Positions 1 through 8,721 of a stretch of 64,000 nucleotides of DNA are shown here, in pieces. This DNA comes from an uncultured Latescibacterota bacterium. Its GTDB lineage: Bacteria; Latescibacterota; UBA2968. The notes below the pieces were generated by a model. The model searched no databases. It was not told the DNA's origin and was given only the letters and a program-made list of their open reading frames with translations. A program made the position numbers and the translations under genes. The DNA lies in assembly GCA_958295785.1 (NCBI GenBank), contig OY282377.1, forward strand, positions 2,944,385 through 3,008,384. Reading direction: 5' to 3'. Within the stretch, counting starts at the first letter, position 1, and every line of letters begins with the position of its first letter.

Positions 1-811
1 CAACGCGCAGTTCGCGGTCCGGATGTGGCTCGCGCATGCCATTGCGAAAAATATTCTTCAAATCAAATTCCACAGCCCAAGTGCTCGCCCCTGTAAATCT
101 GAGGCCGGCATTTACAAATCCCTTTCCAGACCCCAAGCTGTTGTCCGCGTTGTCGTTCAATCCCAAATCGTATTCCGCCAGCAGCATCAGGTATTTTCCA
201 AGCCCGATGTCCAACCCGACATAGCCCGTAAAATCCCCATCTCCATCGTCATCTTCAAAACTTCGGTTCGCGCCGATGTGGAGGCCCGCATGCCCCAAGA
301 GTGACTTGAAATTTTTGCTGGCAACGAGATATGCCCCCTTGGATTTTTTGGTATAGCGTTTCAATTCCCTATCGTAAGTCCCGTGTCCTTGAGACGTATA
401 GCCCAGCGCGATGCCCGGCATTTTATATCCCTCTTCAATCACCCGCACGCGGGCTGAAAATTCGACTCGCGGATTCAACGTCACTTCGTCATTGCCCAAC
501 AGGTCGCGTCCGCCAAACGAGACCCCTACCATGCCGCGCCCGAACAAGCCGACCCATAAATTGCCCAAAAGGCCATCGCCCTCGTAAAACCGCAGGTCCA
601 AACCCACACTGCCCCCGGGCAACACCCCCGCGGTGGGGGCTTCGACCAATTGTCGCGGTTCCAAGTCTTGCTGCGCCCCAACGCGCATAGAGGTCAGGAC
701 GCACAACGCGGCGAGAAGTGAGACGGGGGACGGGAGACGGGAGTGCCGCCCAACACCCTTCCAACCGCTACGCGATTCGATTTGCCGTTCTGTCAATCCT
801 TTTTCAATCAC
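1..811 (-). CDS. Partial outer-membrane beta-barrel-like protein (3' end beyond window)
   Basis: An open frame runs from a GTG at 809-811 off the left edge. The GTG overlaps the tsaE stop (GTGA) and has an AGGAGGG ribosome site at about 815-822, so translation is probably coupled to tsaE. Residues about 30-47 are hydrophobic and end in an Ala-Gln signal-peptidase-like site. The rest shows alternating Gly/aromatic/charged segments (LVASKNF, GLHIGANRSFED, LLAEYDLGLND, AVEFDLKNIF) like the beta-hairpins of YjbH-type outer-membrane proteins. Function is not known. The barrel assignment is inferred from the pattern, not from a recognised motif. Confidence 0.55.
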   Translation of the reverse strand, partial: MIEKGLTERQIESRSGWKGVGRHSRLPSPVSLLAALCVLTSMRVGAQQDLEPRQLVEAPTAGVLPGGSVGLDLRFYEGDGLLGNLWVGLFGRGMVGVSFGGRDLLGNDEVTLNPRVEFSARVRVIEEGYKMPGIALGYTSQGHGTYDRELKRYTKKSKGAYLVASKNFKSLLGHAGLHIGANRSFEDDDGDGDFTGYVGLDIGLGKYLMLLAEYDLGLNDNADNSLGSGKGFVNAGLRFTGASTWAVEFDLKNIFRNGMREPHPDRELRV

Positions 812-1260
812 ATCGCCCTCCTAACTATGGTCAGATTTCGCATTGTCTCTCCCGCATGGTCAAAACGCACGTCAATCGCGTGGTCGGGAATCAAATCGCC
901 CCCCAAATCTGCCCATTCGATCAAACAGATGCCCGCGCTGTAAAACATGTCATCGCACCCGATAGCGTCTAGCTCGTCGGGACTGCCCAACCGATACAGA
1001 TCAAAGTGATACACCGGCAGGGGCCCGCCATCGGCTGAGATGCCCGCGTATTCATTGACGATCACAAATGTCGGACTCGTCACGGCATCGGTCACGCCCA
1101 AGCCCTCGCAAATGCCTTGCACAAAGCGGGTTTTGCCGCTGCCCAACTCTCCGATGAGGGCAACGCAATCCCCCGGCCCGAGTTGCGTAGCGAGGTCGCG
1201 CCCGAGTTGGTGGGTTTGGGCGGGGGATGAGGATATGTGTCGGGTCGTTTTGTTTGACAT
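808..1260 (-). CDS. tsaE: tRNA N6-adenosine threonylcarbamoyltransferase complex ATPase TsaE
   Basis: TsaE is the ATPase that works with TsaB and TsaD to make the t6A37 modification on ANN-decoding tRNAs in the cytoplasm. The 150-residue protein has the Walker A motif GELGSGKT at residues 37-44, the SPTF segment and the HFDLYRL and EWAD segments typical of the family, and its length is normal. It lies 30 bases after the PorX-like gene and overlaps the next gene by the sequence GTGA. No tsaB or tsaD is in the window. Confidence 0.95.
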   Translation of the reverse strand: MSNKTTRHISSSPAQTHQLGRDLATQLGPGDCVALIGELGSGKTRFVQGICEGLGVTDAVTSPTFVIVNEYAGISADGGPLPVYHFDLYRLGSPDELDAIGCDDMFYSAGICLIEWADLGGDLIPDHAIDVRFDHAGETMRNLTIVRRAM

Positions 1261-1290
1261 GTTGAAAGTGCAAAGTGCAGGGGGTAGGTC

Positions 1291-2856
1291 TCATTTCCCG
1301 CGCATGACAGCCACGGGCAAAATGCACTCTTCGAGGGAAATTCCCCCGTGTTGAAAGCTGTTGGCGTATTTGGCCTGGTATTCGTTGAAATTGGTGGGAT
1401 ACACAAAAAAGTAATCTTCGCGGCAAAGAATGTAATTCGTGCCTTGACCAAAACTCGGCAGGCCAAACGCTTCGGGGTTGCGAATGTGCATGGCGTGCCG
1501 TTTGTCGCAGCGCAAATTTTTGCCGTATTTGAAGCGAATCCCCGTCGATGTCTCCCGGTTGCCATAAGCCAGAGACGCCCGGTTGCTCAACACACATCCG
1601 TGGTCTGTTGTCAACACCACTGTCGAATCGGTCTCGGCCAGTTTTCGCAACATCTCAAAAAGCGAGGAATGCGAGAACCAAGACCGGGTCAAAGACCGAT
1701 ACGCAGGCTCGTTGGGGGCCATTTCTTGCAGCAATTCGGATTCGGAACGCCCGTGCGTGAGCATGTCCAAAAAATTGACCACCACCGCCATCAGGGGAAA
1801 AGACCGGTAAGAATGCACCTTTTTTGCCAATCGGTTGCCCTCTGCGATATCCAGCACTTTGACATAGCGCGTGTCCAACTTCAGCGTGGGATCGATTTCC
1901 GCGAATTGCTGGTCGAGCAATTGGTGCTCGTGCCGGTTGAGGCTCAGGTCGTCCTGTGTGGCACGCCACTCGTCTAGATATAACGCCGCGAGATCGATGG
2001 GAAATAGGCCGCTGAAAATGGCGTTGCGAGAATAGGGCGTCGCGGTTGGCAAAATGGAATAGTAGTGGTGTTGCTCAATGTCAAAAATATCGGACAACAA
2101 CGGCAAAATGGCAAGCCAGTGATCCAAGCGCAGGCAATCGACCACCACAAAAAACACCTGCTGCCCGGCTTGCACACACGGCGCGACAAATTCCGAGACG
2201 ATATCCACAGAGAGAATGGGCGAATTTTCTTCGTCGTGTACCCAGTGCTCGTAATTGCCTTCGATGAACTTGCCAAATGCCAAGTTGCACGTGCGGCGCA
2301 AATCTTCGTGCATGGCGCGCAAGCCCGGGTCGTAAAAGCGATCCAATTCCAAATCCCATTCGGACAGGCGTATGTGGAGATCGATCCAATCCCGCCCTGA
2401 AGTCGCTCGCGTGAGAGCCTCGCGCAGTCTGTTGGATGCCGCGGCATAGTCCAGGCCCATGCGGTCTTTTTGAATTTGACGCGCGTCGAGCAGTTTTTTG
2501 CACGCCAGCAAAATTTGGCTCGGGTTCACGGGCTTGGTCAAATAGTCGTCGATCCGCTGTCCTATCGCCTGTTCCATCAGCCGTTCTTCTTCGTTTTTCG
2601 TAATCATGATCACCGGGATATGCGGATTGATATCCTTGATCGCGGCGAGGGTTGACAGCCCATCTCGCCCGGCCATCATTTCGTCGAGCAACACCGCGTC
2701 AAATCCGCGCTTTTGCACCAGGGCAATGGCATCGTCGCCATTGGTGACCGGGGTTATATCGTATCCCCGGTCTTTGAGGAACATCTGATGGGGGCGCAAC
2801 AAATCGATCTCGTCGTCTGCCCACAGGATTTGCTTGGCTTCTTGGGGTTGGTTCAC
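1291..2856 (-). CDS. porX: Response regulator with C-terminal PglZ/alkaline-phosphatase domain (PorX-like)
   Basis: The N-terminal 125 residues are a CheY-like receiver: acidic pair in WADDE, phospho-acceptor Asp near residue 58 in VLLDEMM, Lys in YLTKP. The C-terminal half is an alkaline-phosphatase-superfamily PglZ domain with VVVDCLRLDHW, a Thr nucleophile region ILPTATPYSRN near residue 270 and TTDHG. This is the architecture and length (about 520 aa) of PorX, which in Bacteroidetes acts on type IX secretion and has oligonucleotide phosphodiesterase activity. A GTG at 2854-2856 overlaps the kinase stop as GTGA and has AGAGG in front; a GTG two codons upstream is the alternative. The symbol reflects similarity; no T9SS gene is visible here. 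Confidence 0.85.
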   Translation of the reverse strand: MNQPQEAKQILWADDEIDLLRPHQMFLKDRGYDITPVTNGDDAIALVQKRGFDAVLLDEMMAGRDGLSTLAAIKDINPHIPVIMITKNEEERLMEQAIGQRIDDYLTKPVNPSQILLACKKLLDARQIQKDRMGLDYAAASNRLREALTRATSGRDWIDLHIRLSEWDLELDRFYDPGLRAMHEDLRRTCNLAFGKFIEGNYEHWVHDEENSPILSVDIVSEFVAPCVQAGQQVFFVVVDCLRLDHWLAILPLLSDIFDIEQHHYYSILPTATPYSRNAIFSGLFPIDLAALYLDEWRATQDDLSLNRHEHQLLDQQFAEIDPTLKLDTRYVKVLDIAEGNRLAKKVHSYRSFPLMAVVVNFLDMLTHGRSESELLQEMAPNEPAYRSLTRSWFSHSSLFEMLRKLAETDSTVVLTTDHGCVLSNRASLAYGNRETSTGIRFKYGKNLRCDKRHAMHIRNPEAFGLPSFGQGTNYILCREDYFFVYPTNFNEYQAKYANSFQHGGISLEECILPVAVMRGK

Positions 2857-4193
2857 TGGCACCTCTCATGTGGTTTTTGGTGATTGGTATTTTCCGGGGA
2901 CAGGGGCAGCGCGATGACAAATGTCGTGCCCTTGCCGGGAACGCTTTCCCCGAGGTGGATTTTTCCGCTGTGATAGTCTTCGACAATGCGCTTCACAAAT
3001 GCCAGCCCAAGCCCCCACCCGCGTTTTTTGGTGCTGACCCCGGGCAGAAAAACTTGTTTGACCATGTGCGGCGGAATGCCCTTGCCGGTGTCGCGCACGT
3101 CAATGACCACCCGATGGGCTTTTGCATCGATGCGAGACGATATATCCACGCGGCCGCCCCGGCCTTCTATCGCGTCGGCGGCATTTTTGAAGAGATTTTC
3201 AAACGCCCACCCCAAAAGTTCCCGATTGAGCGGAATGGGCGGAAGATCGTCCAGTCCCTCTACAATCTGCACATTGTCGGGCAAGCGCGCCCGCAAATAG
3301 CCCGCGGTTTCAGCCACCACATCGCCCAAGTTTTCCAAGCGCAATTCGGGCGTTGAGCCGATCAGGCTAAAGCGGGACGCGATCTTGTTCAAGCGGCTCG
3401 TATCCCGATCCATTTCTTCCAAGATATTTTTTAGCCTTTGCCCGCTCGCCACATCGCCCAGCGCGTCCGCCTCGTCTTTCAACAGGGTCAACCACCCATA
3501 CAGCGACGACAATGGCGTGCCCAACTGATGGGCGGTTTCCCGCGCCATGCCCACCCAAATCGACCGCTGTTCCCTGTTTTTAATGTACCGAAATCCGAGA
3601 TACCCGCCCCCTGTAAATGCGATAGTCACGCCCAATGCGACAAAGGGCAGCCAGTTCAACCGCTTTTCCAGCGCGGATGCGCCCCAGTGCAACTGCCAGA
3701 TTTCCGGCACGCCCCTGACCGGTTCGCCATCGGAACCCCTTTCTGTTCCGGGAAATTCAAATGGCAGGGGATCATTTTCCAGATCGAGCGCGTAGGCCCT
3801 ATCCATCACTTTGCCCAGTGTCTCGGGAGTGTGGTCGTCAAAGGAAATGCCAATCGCTTTCCAGTATTTTGGCACGCCCTGTTCATTGGTAATTACGACC
3901 GGGAAGTTGGGATTTTCAATGGTATCAAAAATGACCTCCACGTAAAATCCCTCTTTGATCTCGATTTTATCCAATGTCGTTACGCTGTGCATAAAAGCGT
4001 AAATCGAGCCCATGCGCTTGGCCTCCCGCCGCATGGGTTGCACCACGTAAAGCTGCGTGTACACGAGAAATGCCGTGACGAGAATGACCGCCACCAAAAA
4101 AAAATACGCCATCAAAAACCGCTGGCTCGACAGGCGCGAATACCAGGTCTTGAGCGCGTCTCCAATCCCGTTTTCACTTTTTGCAGAACGCAT
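2853..4193 (-). CDS. Sensor histidine kinase, partner of the PorX-like regulator
   Basis: Membrane sensor kinase of 446 residues. A transmembrane helix (FLMAYFFLVAVILVTAFLVY) near residue 30 and a second near residue 190 bracket a periplasmic sensor of about 140 residues. The H-box is ARETAHQLGTPLSS, and the ATPase domain has N-box NLFKNAADAI, G1 DTGKGIP and G2 WGLGLAF. The start at 4191-4193 (MRSAKS) was chosen for the GGAGG five bases upstream; an upstream in-frame extension lacks one and runs into a terminator. The stop overlaps the start of the PorX-like gene, so the two form a coupled pair, whereas PorX and PorY are unlinked in Porphyromonas. Confidence 0.9.
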   Translation of the reverse strand: MRSAKSENGIGDALKTWYSRLSSQRFLMAYFFLVAVILVTAFLVYTQLYVVQPMRREAKRMGSIYAFMHSVTTLDKIEIKEGFYVEVIFDTIENPNFPVVITNEQGVPKYWKAIGISFDDHTPETLGKVMDRAYALDLENDPLPFEFPGTERGSDGEPVRGVPEIWQLHWGASALEKRLNWLPFVALGVTIAFTGGGYLGFRYIKNREQRSIWVGMARETAHQLGTPLSSLYGWLTLLKDEADALGDVASGQRLKNILEEMDRDTSRLNKIASRFSLIGSTPELRLENLGDVVAETAGYLRARLPDNVQIVEGLDDLPPIPLNRELLGWAFENLFKNAADAIEGRGGRVDISSRIDAKAHRVVIDVRDTGKGIPPHMVKQVFLPGVSTKKRGWGLGLAFVKRIVEDYHSGKIHLGESVPGKGTTFVIALPLSPENTNHQKPHERCQ

Positions 4194-4290
4194 TTGTCCC
4201 TCCGTTTGACGCCGCTTTCTCCATCCAAACGCCCGATGCTTTTTCGAGTTCCCATTCAAAATTAGAACGAGAAAATCTCGCGTATATAAT

Positions 4291-4325
4291 AAAAAACGCC
4301 TCGATATAAACAAAGGCGTTTTTGT
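4291..4325 (-). terminator. Rho-independent terminator-like hairpin
   Basis: AAAAACGCCT and AGGCGTTTTT form a 10-bp stem with a 12-base loop, followed by T runs in both directions. It lies between the peptide-binding protein gene and the kinase gene, separating two minus-strand units. The kinase promoter should therefore lie in about 4194-4290. Confidence 0.7.
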
Positions 4326-4550
4326 GTCTGGCGATTTTTGATCCACAAAGGACAATTTTATTGCAAACGCTTTCTCAATGCCGTATCAGAATGCTACCTG
4401 TTTGATTACCTCGCTACCGGCTAAAAGACGCTGGAGCAAAACCCGTGTGACGTTCAGTCTGCCAAACTATGGCTTCGGTTGCCGAAAGGACCTTTGATTT
4501 TTGCCGAGATTTTCAAGCAGTCAGTCTAGGGAATAAAACCCACTGACCTC
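4326..4550. other. Intergenic spacer with a second hairpin
   Basis: No gene is seen. GTCAGT (4520-4525) and ACTGAC (4542-4547), with inner GGG/CCC, could pair 3 bases after the stop of the peptide-binding protein gene, but there is no T run, so a terminator role is uncertain. Confidence 0.4.
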
Positions 4551-6104
4551 TTATTCCTCAATCATCACATCATAAAACCACTTGCTCCCGGTCGGGTGTA
4601 GCTTGAACCCCGTGATCCGAGTGTGAAAGGCCGCGGTTTGGGTGGCGTGTACCAGCGGTACCCATGGCGCGTCGTGAAAAACGATCTCTTGCGCCTTTTG
4701 ATACAAGGCCGTGCGTTTGGCTTTGTCCGACTCCTTTTGCGCGGCCACCAGCACCTCGTGCAGTGGGTCGCTGCGATAAAACGCGATATTGTTGGCGGGC
4801 TTTTGGGTCGCGCTCTTGTCCAGCAAAACGTAGAGAAAATTGTCCGGGTCCCCATTGTCGCCTGTCCATCCCAACAAGGCCATATCGTGTTGCCCGCGCT
4901 GAACTTTGTCCAGATACGTCCCCCATTCATACGTTGTGATTTCCGCTTTGATTCCCACCGCCTGCAAATCGGCCTGAATGGCCTGGGCAATTTTCAATGG
5001 CTGCGGCATATACGGCCGGGGCACGGGCATGGCCCACAGCGTGGTCTCAAACCCGTCTGGAAAGCCTGCATCGGACAGCAGGATTTTGGCTTTTTCCGGA
5101 TCGTATTCATAGCCGGGGGTTTTCTTGCGATAACTCCAAATCGTGGGCGGAATGGGATTGACCGCGGGGATCGCCAAGCCCTGATACAAATTGTCGATCA
5201 GTGCCTGTTTGTCAATGGCGTGGTTGATGGCGCGGCGCACGTTGAGCTTTTGAAACGGCTCTTTGTCCATGTTCATCGCCAAATAGCCTACATTCATTCC
5301 GGGTTGCGACAGCAACGCGAGGTGATCGTGCGATTCAATGGTCGGCAAAAAATCTGGCACCAAATTGTCCATGCCGTCAATAGATCCCTGCGTCAGCGCG
5401 ATCAAGCGAACCGAATTTTCGGGAATGCTCCTGAAAATGAGGCGATCAATTTTGGGGACTGACCCCCAATAATCGGGATTGCGATCCAACACAATGCGGT
5501 CGTCTTTGATCCAATTGACAAAGCGAAATGGGCCTGTACCCACGGGATGGCGGGCAAAATCAGCCCCCCATTTTTCGACCGCAGACGGACTGACTATGGC
5601 GCAAAAGTTCATCGCCAGATTGGAGAGAAAAGGCGCGTTGGGGCGTTTCAGATCAATGCCCACGGTCACATCATCAATTTTACGCACATCTCTCACAATC
5701 TCGCTCATCGACATGCTCGACCAGTATTGATACGCGCCTTCCACTTTGTGAAACGGATGATCGGCCTTGAACTGCCGCGCCAATGAAAACACCACAGCAT
5801 CGGCGTTGAAGGGCATACCATCGTGAAAAACCACGCCTTCTCGCAGGTGAAATGTCCAGGTCAAACCATCTTCTGACGCTTGCCATGAAGTCGCCAGGCC
5901 CGGCGCCAAGTCCGTGCGCTCGGGCACAAAGGTGACGAGCGTCTCGTAAATATTATCGCACACCTTAAACGACTCGCCATCTGTCTCCAGCGCGGGATCC
6001 AACCCTACGGAATCGCCTCCGCGTCCGAAAACAAGCGTGCGCCCGGCCTGTTGGCTACAAGCGGTTATCGCCATCAAAATTGCAAAAAATAAATAGCGCG
6101 TCAT
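4551..6104 (-). CDS. ABC transporter substrate-binding lipoprotein, peptide/nickel family (SBP_bac_5)
   Basis: Solute-binding protein of the DppA/OppA type, 517 residues, expected to be tethered in the periplasm. The start at 6102-6104 (MTRYLFF) has GGAG seven bases upstream. The N-terminus is a lipoprotein signal with lipobox ITAC, Cys at about residue 16. Family hallmarks are visible: GGDSVGLDPAL, YETLV, the long SWQASEDGLTWTFHLREGV segment, PVGTGPF, NPDYWG and RRAINHAIDK. No permease or ATPase lies nearby, so the transporter partners must be elsewhere. The substrate cannot be read from sequence. Confidence 0.92.
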   Translation of the reverse strand: MTRYLFFAILMAITACSQQAGRTLVFGRGGDSVGLDPALETDGESFKVCDNIYETLVTFVPERTDLAPGLATSWQASEDGLTWTFHLREGVVFHDGMPFNADAVVFSLARQFKADHPFHKVEGAYQYWSSMSMSEIVRDVRKIDDVTVGIDLKRPNAPFLSNLAMNFCAIVSPSAVEKWGADFARHPVGTGPFRFVNWIKDDRIVLDRNPDYWGSVPKIDRLIFRSIPENSVRLIALTQGSIDGMDNLVPDFLPTIESHDHLALLSQPGMNVGYLAMNMDKEPFQKLNVRRAINHAIDKQALIDNLYQGLAIPAVNPIPPTIWSYRKKTPGYEYDPEKAKILLSDAGFPDGFETTLWAMPVPRPYMPQPLKIAQAIQADLQAVGIKAEITTYEWGTYLDKVQRGQHDMALLGWTGDNGDPDNFLYVLLDKSATQKPANNIAFYRSDPLHEVLVAAQKESDKAKRTALYQKAQEIVFHDAPWVPLVHATQTAAFHTRITGFKLHPTGSKWFYDVMIEE

Positions 6105-6299
6105 GACATTCTCCAAGGATCTACAAATCTACGGATCGGCGGAACGGGGTACAACTGCGTCAGCAATTCATCGGTGGACGGGCACAATTGAATTGGGAAT
6201 TGGGAGTTGCGAATGGAGGGTTGGGCCAGCCGTTCATTTGCGAATCTACGGGCGGGCACGGAGGCACCGCCCCTACGTTTTTTTTCGCATCTTCCGTCC
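6105..6299. repeat. Intergenic region with a GC-rich hairpin repeat (family R1)
   Basis: A member of the GTAGGGGCG..GCCC repeat family lies at about 6250-6278 in inverse orientation. Nothing else is recognised. Confidence 0.5.
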
Positions 6300-7298
6300 T
6301 TACTCCTCAAATGCCGCGTCAAATGCTACATCTGAGGGTTCAAAGTCTATCTCGTTGACAAAGGCGCAGGCTTCGGTCGCGCCGTGCTCGCGGTCCATCC
6401 CCGAATCTTCCCATTCGACCGAGAGCGGCCCGTCGTAGCCGATGTCGTTTAATGCGCGAATGATCTCTTCGAAAGCCACGCTGCCGCGCCCGAGGGAGCG
6501 GAAATCCCAACTGCGGTCTGGATCGCCAAAACTGGTATGCCCGCCAAAAATGCCCGCGCGCTTGGGATAGGGCGACAAATACGCATCTTTCAGGTGGACG
6601 TGGTAAATCCGCTCGCTGAATGTGCGAATAAATCCCACGTAATCCACATTTTGATAGACCAGATGGCTCGGGTCGTAATTGAACCCGAACTCGGGTCGAT
6701 TGTCCAATGCGTCCAATGCCCGCGCGGACGAAGAAATATCAAATGCGATTTCCGTTGGATGCACTTCCAGGCCGAAGCGCACATCGCAGGCTTGAAACAC
6801 GTCCAGGATCGGATTCCAGCGGTCCGCAAAATCGCGGAAGCCCGCGTCGATTTGATCGGGCGACACCGGGGGAAACGAATACAACAGATGCCAGATCGAC
6901 GACCCTGTAAACCCGTTGACCACCTCGAGGCCCATCGCTGTTGCGGCTTCTGCGGTCGCCTTCATTTCTTCGGCAGCGCGTTGGCGCACGCCTTCCGGAT
7001 CCCCATCGCCCCACACATGCGGCGGCAAAATCGCCTGATGCCGTGCGTCGATATTGTCGCATACCGCCTGCCCGGCAAGGTGATTGCTAATGGCAAAACA
7101 CTGCATGCCGTATTGCTCGAGCAATTCCTTTTTTTCGCGCACATAGCCATCATTTGACGCGGCTTCGCGCACATCCATGTGATCGCCCCAACAGGCGAGT
7201 TCCACACCGTCATAGCCAAAATCCCTGGCCTTTTGCAACATCGCGTCCAGCGGCAAATCCGCCCACTGTCCGGTGAATAATGTCACTGGTCTTGCCAT
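6300..7298 (-). CDS. Sugar phosphate isomerase/epimerase (xylose isomerase-like TIM barrel)
   Basis: TIM-barrel protein of 332 residues. Likely metal ligands are visible in GLEVHPTEI (Glu), NYDPSHL (Asp/His), YHVHLKD (His) and LSVEWED (Glu), the pattern of AP-endonuclease-2-like sugar isomerases and epimerases. The ATG at 7296-7298 ([10 protein letters not shown]) follows GGAGAGAG. The Gfo/Idh gene ends 74 bases upstream on the same strand; this isomerase plus dehydrogenase pairing is common in inositol or rare-sugar catabolism. The substrate is not known. Confidence 0.88.
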   Translation of the reverse strand: MARPVTLFTGQWADLPLDAMLQKARDFGYDGVELACWGDHMDVREAASNDGYVREKKELLEQYGMQCFAISNHLAGQAVCDNIDARHQAILPPHVWGDGDPEGVRQRAAEEMKATAEAATAMGLEVVNGFTGSSIWHLLYSFPPVSPDQIDAGFRDFADRWNPILDVFQACDVRFGLEVHPTEIAFDISSSARALDALDNRPEFGFNYDPSHLVYQNVDYVGFIRTFSERIYHVHLKDAYLSPYPKRAGIFGGHTSFGDPDRSWDFRSLGRGSVAFEEIIRALNDIGYDGPLSVEWEDSGMDREHGATEACAFVNEIDFEPSDVAFDAAFEE

Positions 7299-7371
7299 TT
7301 CTCTCTCCTTTAAAAGCGGATAAAATCCAATCTCACCCCTCCCATCTGCGTCCATCCGCGTTCATCCAGGC

Positions 7372-8529
7372 TTACACCCGCGGCACGTCCATCCACGCTT
7401 TTGACTTCGCCGAATCCACGACCGCCTCCAAGACAGCTTGAACCTTTGTGCCCTCAACAAAGTCGGGCGAAAACGCCTCGTCCTTTGCAATGGCTTCAAA
7501 GAAATCCCGAAACTCGTGCGTAAAGGTGTGTTCCCAACCGATGATGTGCCCGGGCGGCCACCACGCGGACATAAAGGGTTGGTTGCCCTCGCCCACGATA
7601 ATTTCGCGGAACCCCTGAATGTGGTCTTCGTCGTCGCGCGAATAGAATTGCAACTCGTTCATCTTTTCCAAATTGAACGCGAGGCTTCCCTTGCTCCCGT
7701 TGATTTCAAACCGGTTGTGATTGCGCCGTCCCGCTGCAAATCGCGTGGCTTCAAACGAGCCGAGCGCGCCATTGGCAAATCGCGCCAAAAATAAGGTGGC
7801 ATCATCCACAGTCACGCGCCCCATGGTTTTGCCGCCCTTCGCGCCCAAACCCGCGTCAACCGCTTCGAGCATCGGGCGTTCTTTGATAAACGTGGTATCC
7901 GCGCCGACCACGCTGTCGATATCCCCCACGAGATGCAGCGCGAGGTCGATGATATGCGCGTTCAAATCGCCGTGCGGCCCGGAACCGGCCTTGTCTTTTT
8001 CCAACCGCCAGACCAGTGGGAAATCCGGATCGATGATCCAGTCTTGCAAATACACGGCGCGCCAGTGGTAAATCTCTCCAATCCGACCTTCGGTGATTAG
8101 CTGCCGCGCCAAGGCCACCGCGGGCACGCGCCGATAGTTGAATGCCACCATTGTTTTTTTGGATGTGTTTGCGGCCGCGGCCAGCAATTCTCGGGCTTCT
8201 TCGAGGGTGTTTGCCAGCGGCTTTTCGCAAATCACATGCTTGCCCGCTTTCAGTGCTGCCAGTGCCATGGGCAAGTGCAAGTTGCCGGGCGTGCAAATGT
8301 CGATGACGTCGATGTCGTCTCGGGCAACGACCTTTTCCCAGTCGGTTTCGCATGCTTCCCATCCATAAGCTTGAGCCGCGTCTTGCACCGCGTCGCGGTC
8401 GCGCCCGCAGATCACTTTCAATACGGGTTTTACATCGAGTTCGGGAAAAAACGCGGGCAACTGGCGAAATCCATTGCTGTGCGCCTTGCCCATAAAAGAA
8501 TACCCGATCATGCCGATATTGAGTTCCAT
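7372..8529 (-). CDS. Gfo/Idh/MocA family oxidoreductase
   Basis: NAD(P)-dependent sugar or cyclitol dehydrogenase-like protein of 385 residues. The Rossmann start IGMIGYSFMGKAH and the catalytic EKP motif (VICEKPLANT) are present, and the C-terminal part is the usual alpha/beta substrate domain with HIIDLALHL. The ATG at 8527-8529 has AAGGAGG seven bases upstream; an upstream in-frame extension lacks a ribosome site. It likely forms one unit with the isomerase-like gene downstream. Confidence 0.9.
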   Translation of the reverse strand: MELNIGMIGYSFMGKAHSNGFRQLPAFFPELDVKPVLKVICGRDRDAVQDAAQAYGWEACETDWEKVVARDDIDVIDICTPGNLHLPMALAALKAGKHVICEKPLANTLEEARELLAAAANTSKKTMVAFNYRRVPAVALARQLITEGRIGEIYHWRAVYLQDWIIDPDFPLVWRLEKDKAGSGPHGDLNAHIIDLALHLVGDIDSVVGADTTFIKERPMLEAVDAGLGAKGGKTMGRVTVDDATLFLARFANGALGSFEATRFAAGRRNHNRFEINGSKGSLAFNLEKMNELQFYSRDDEDHIQGFREIIVGEGNQPFMSAWWPPGHIIGWEHTFTHEFRDFFEAIAKDEAFSPDFVEGTKVQAVLEAVVDSAKSKAWMDVPRV

Positions 8530-8662
8530 AACACCTCCTTGTTTTGTCTCAACATATCCCAAAAACCGCATCAATATTGGGAATCAGCCGTTTCTTGTCA
8601 ACGACTAAACGAGTTTTTTGCACACGCCAATCAGGCTCAAACAACGACGACCTGTAATACGC

Positions 8663-8689
8663 AAAAAAGCCGACAAAAAAGATCGGCTT
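8663..8689 (-). terminator. Rho-independent terminator
   Basis: On the minus strand AAGCCGA, a nine-base loop, TCGGCTT and a T6 run form a classical terminator 33 bases after the stop of the enolase-superfamily gene at 8722. Confidence 0.85.
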
Positions 8690-8721
8690 CTGAAATCTCA
8701 ATCAAATATTTTCGGCGGGGA

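Noticed and set aside
1291-2856. PglZ domain as evidence for a BREX or Pgl defence system
   Set aside because: The domain is fused to a receiver and paired with a kinase, as in PorX; no other BREX gene is present.
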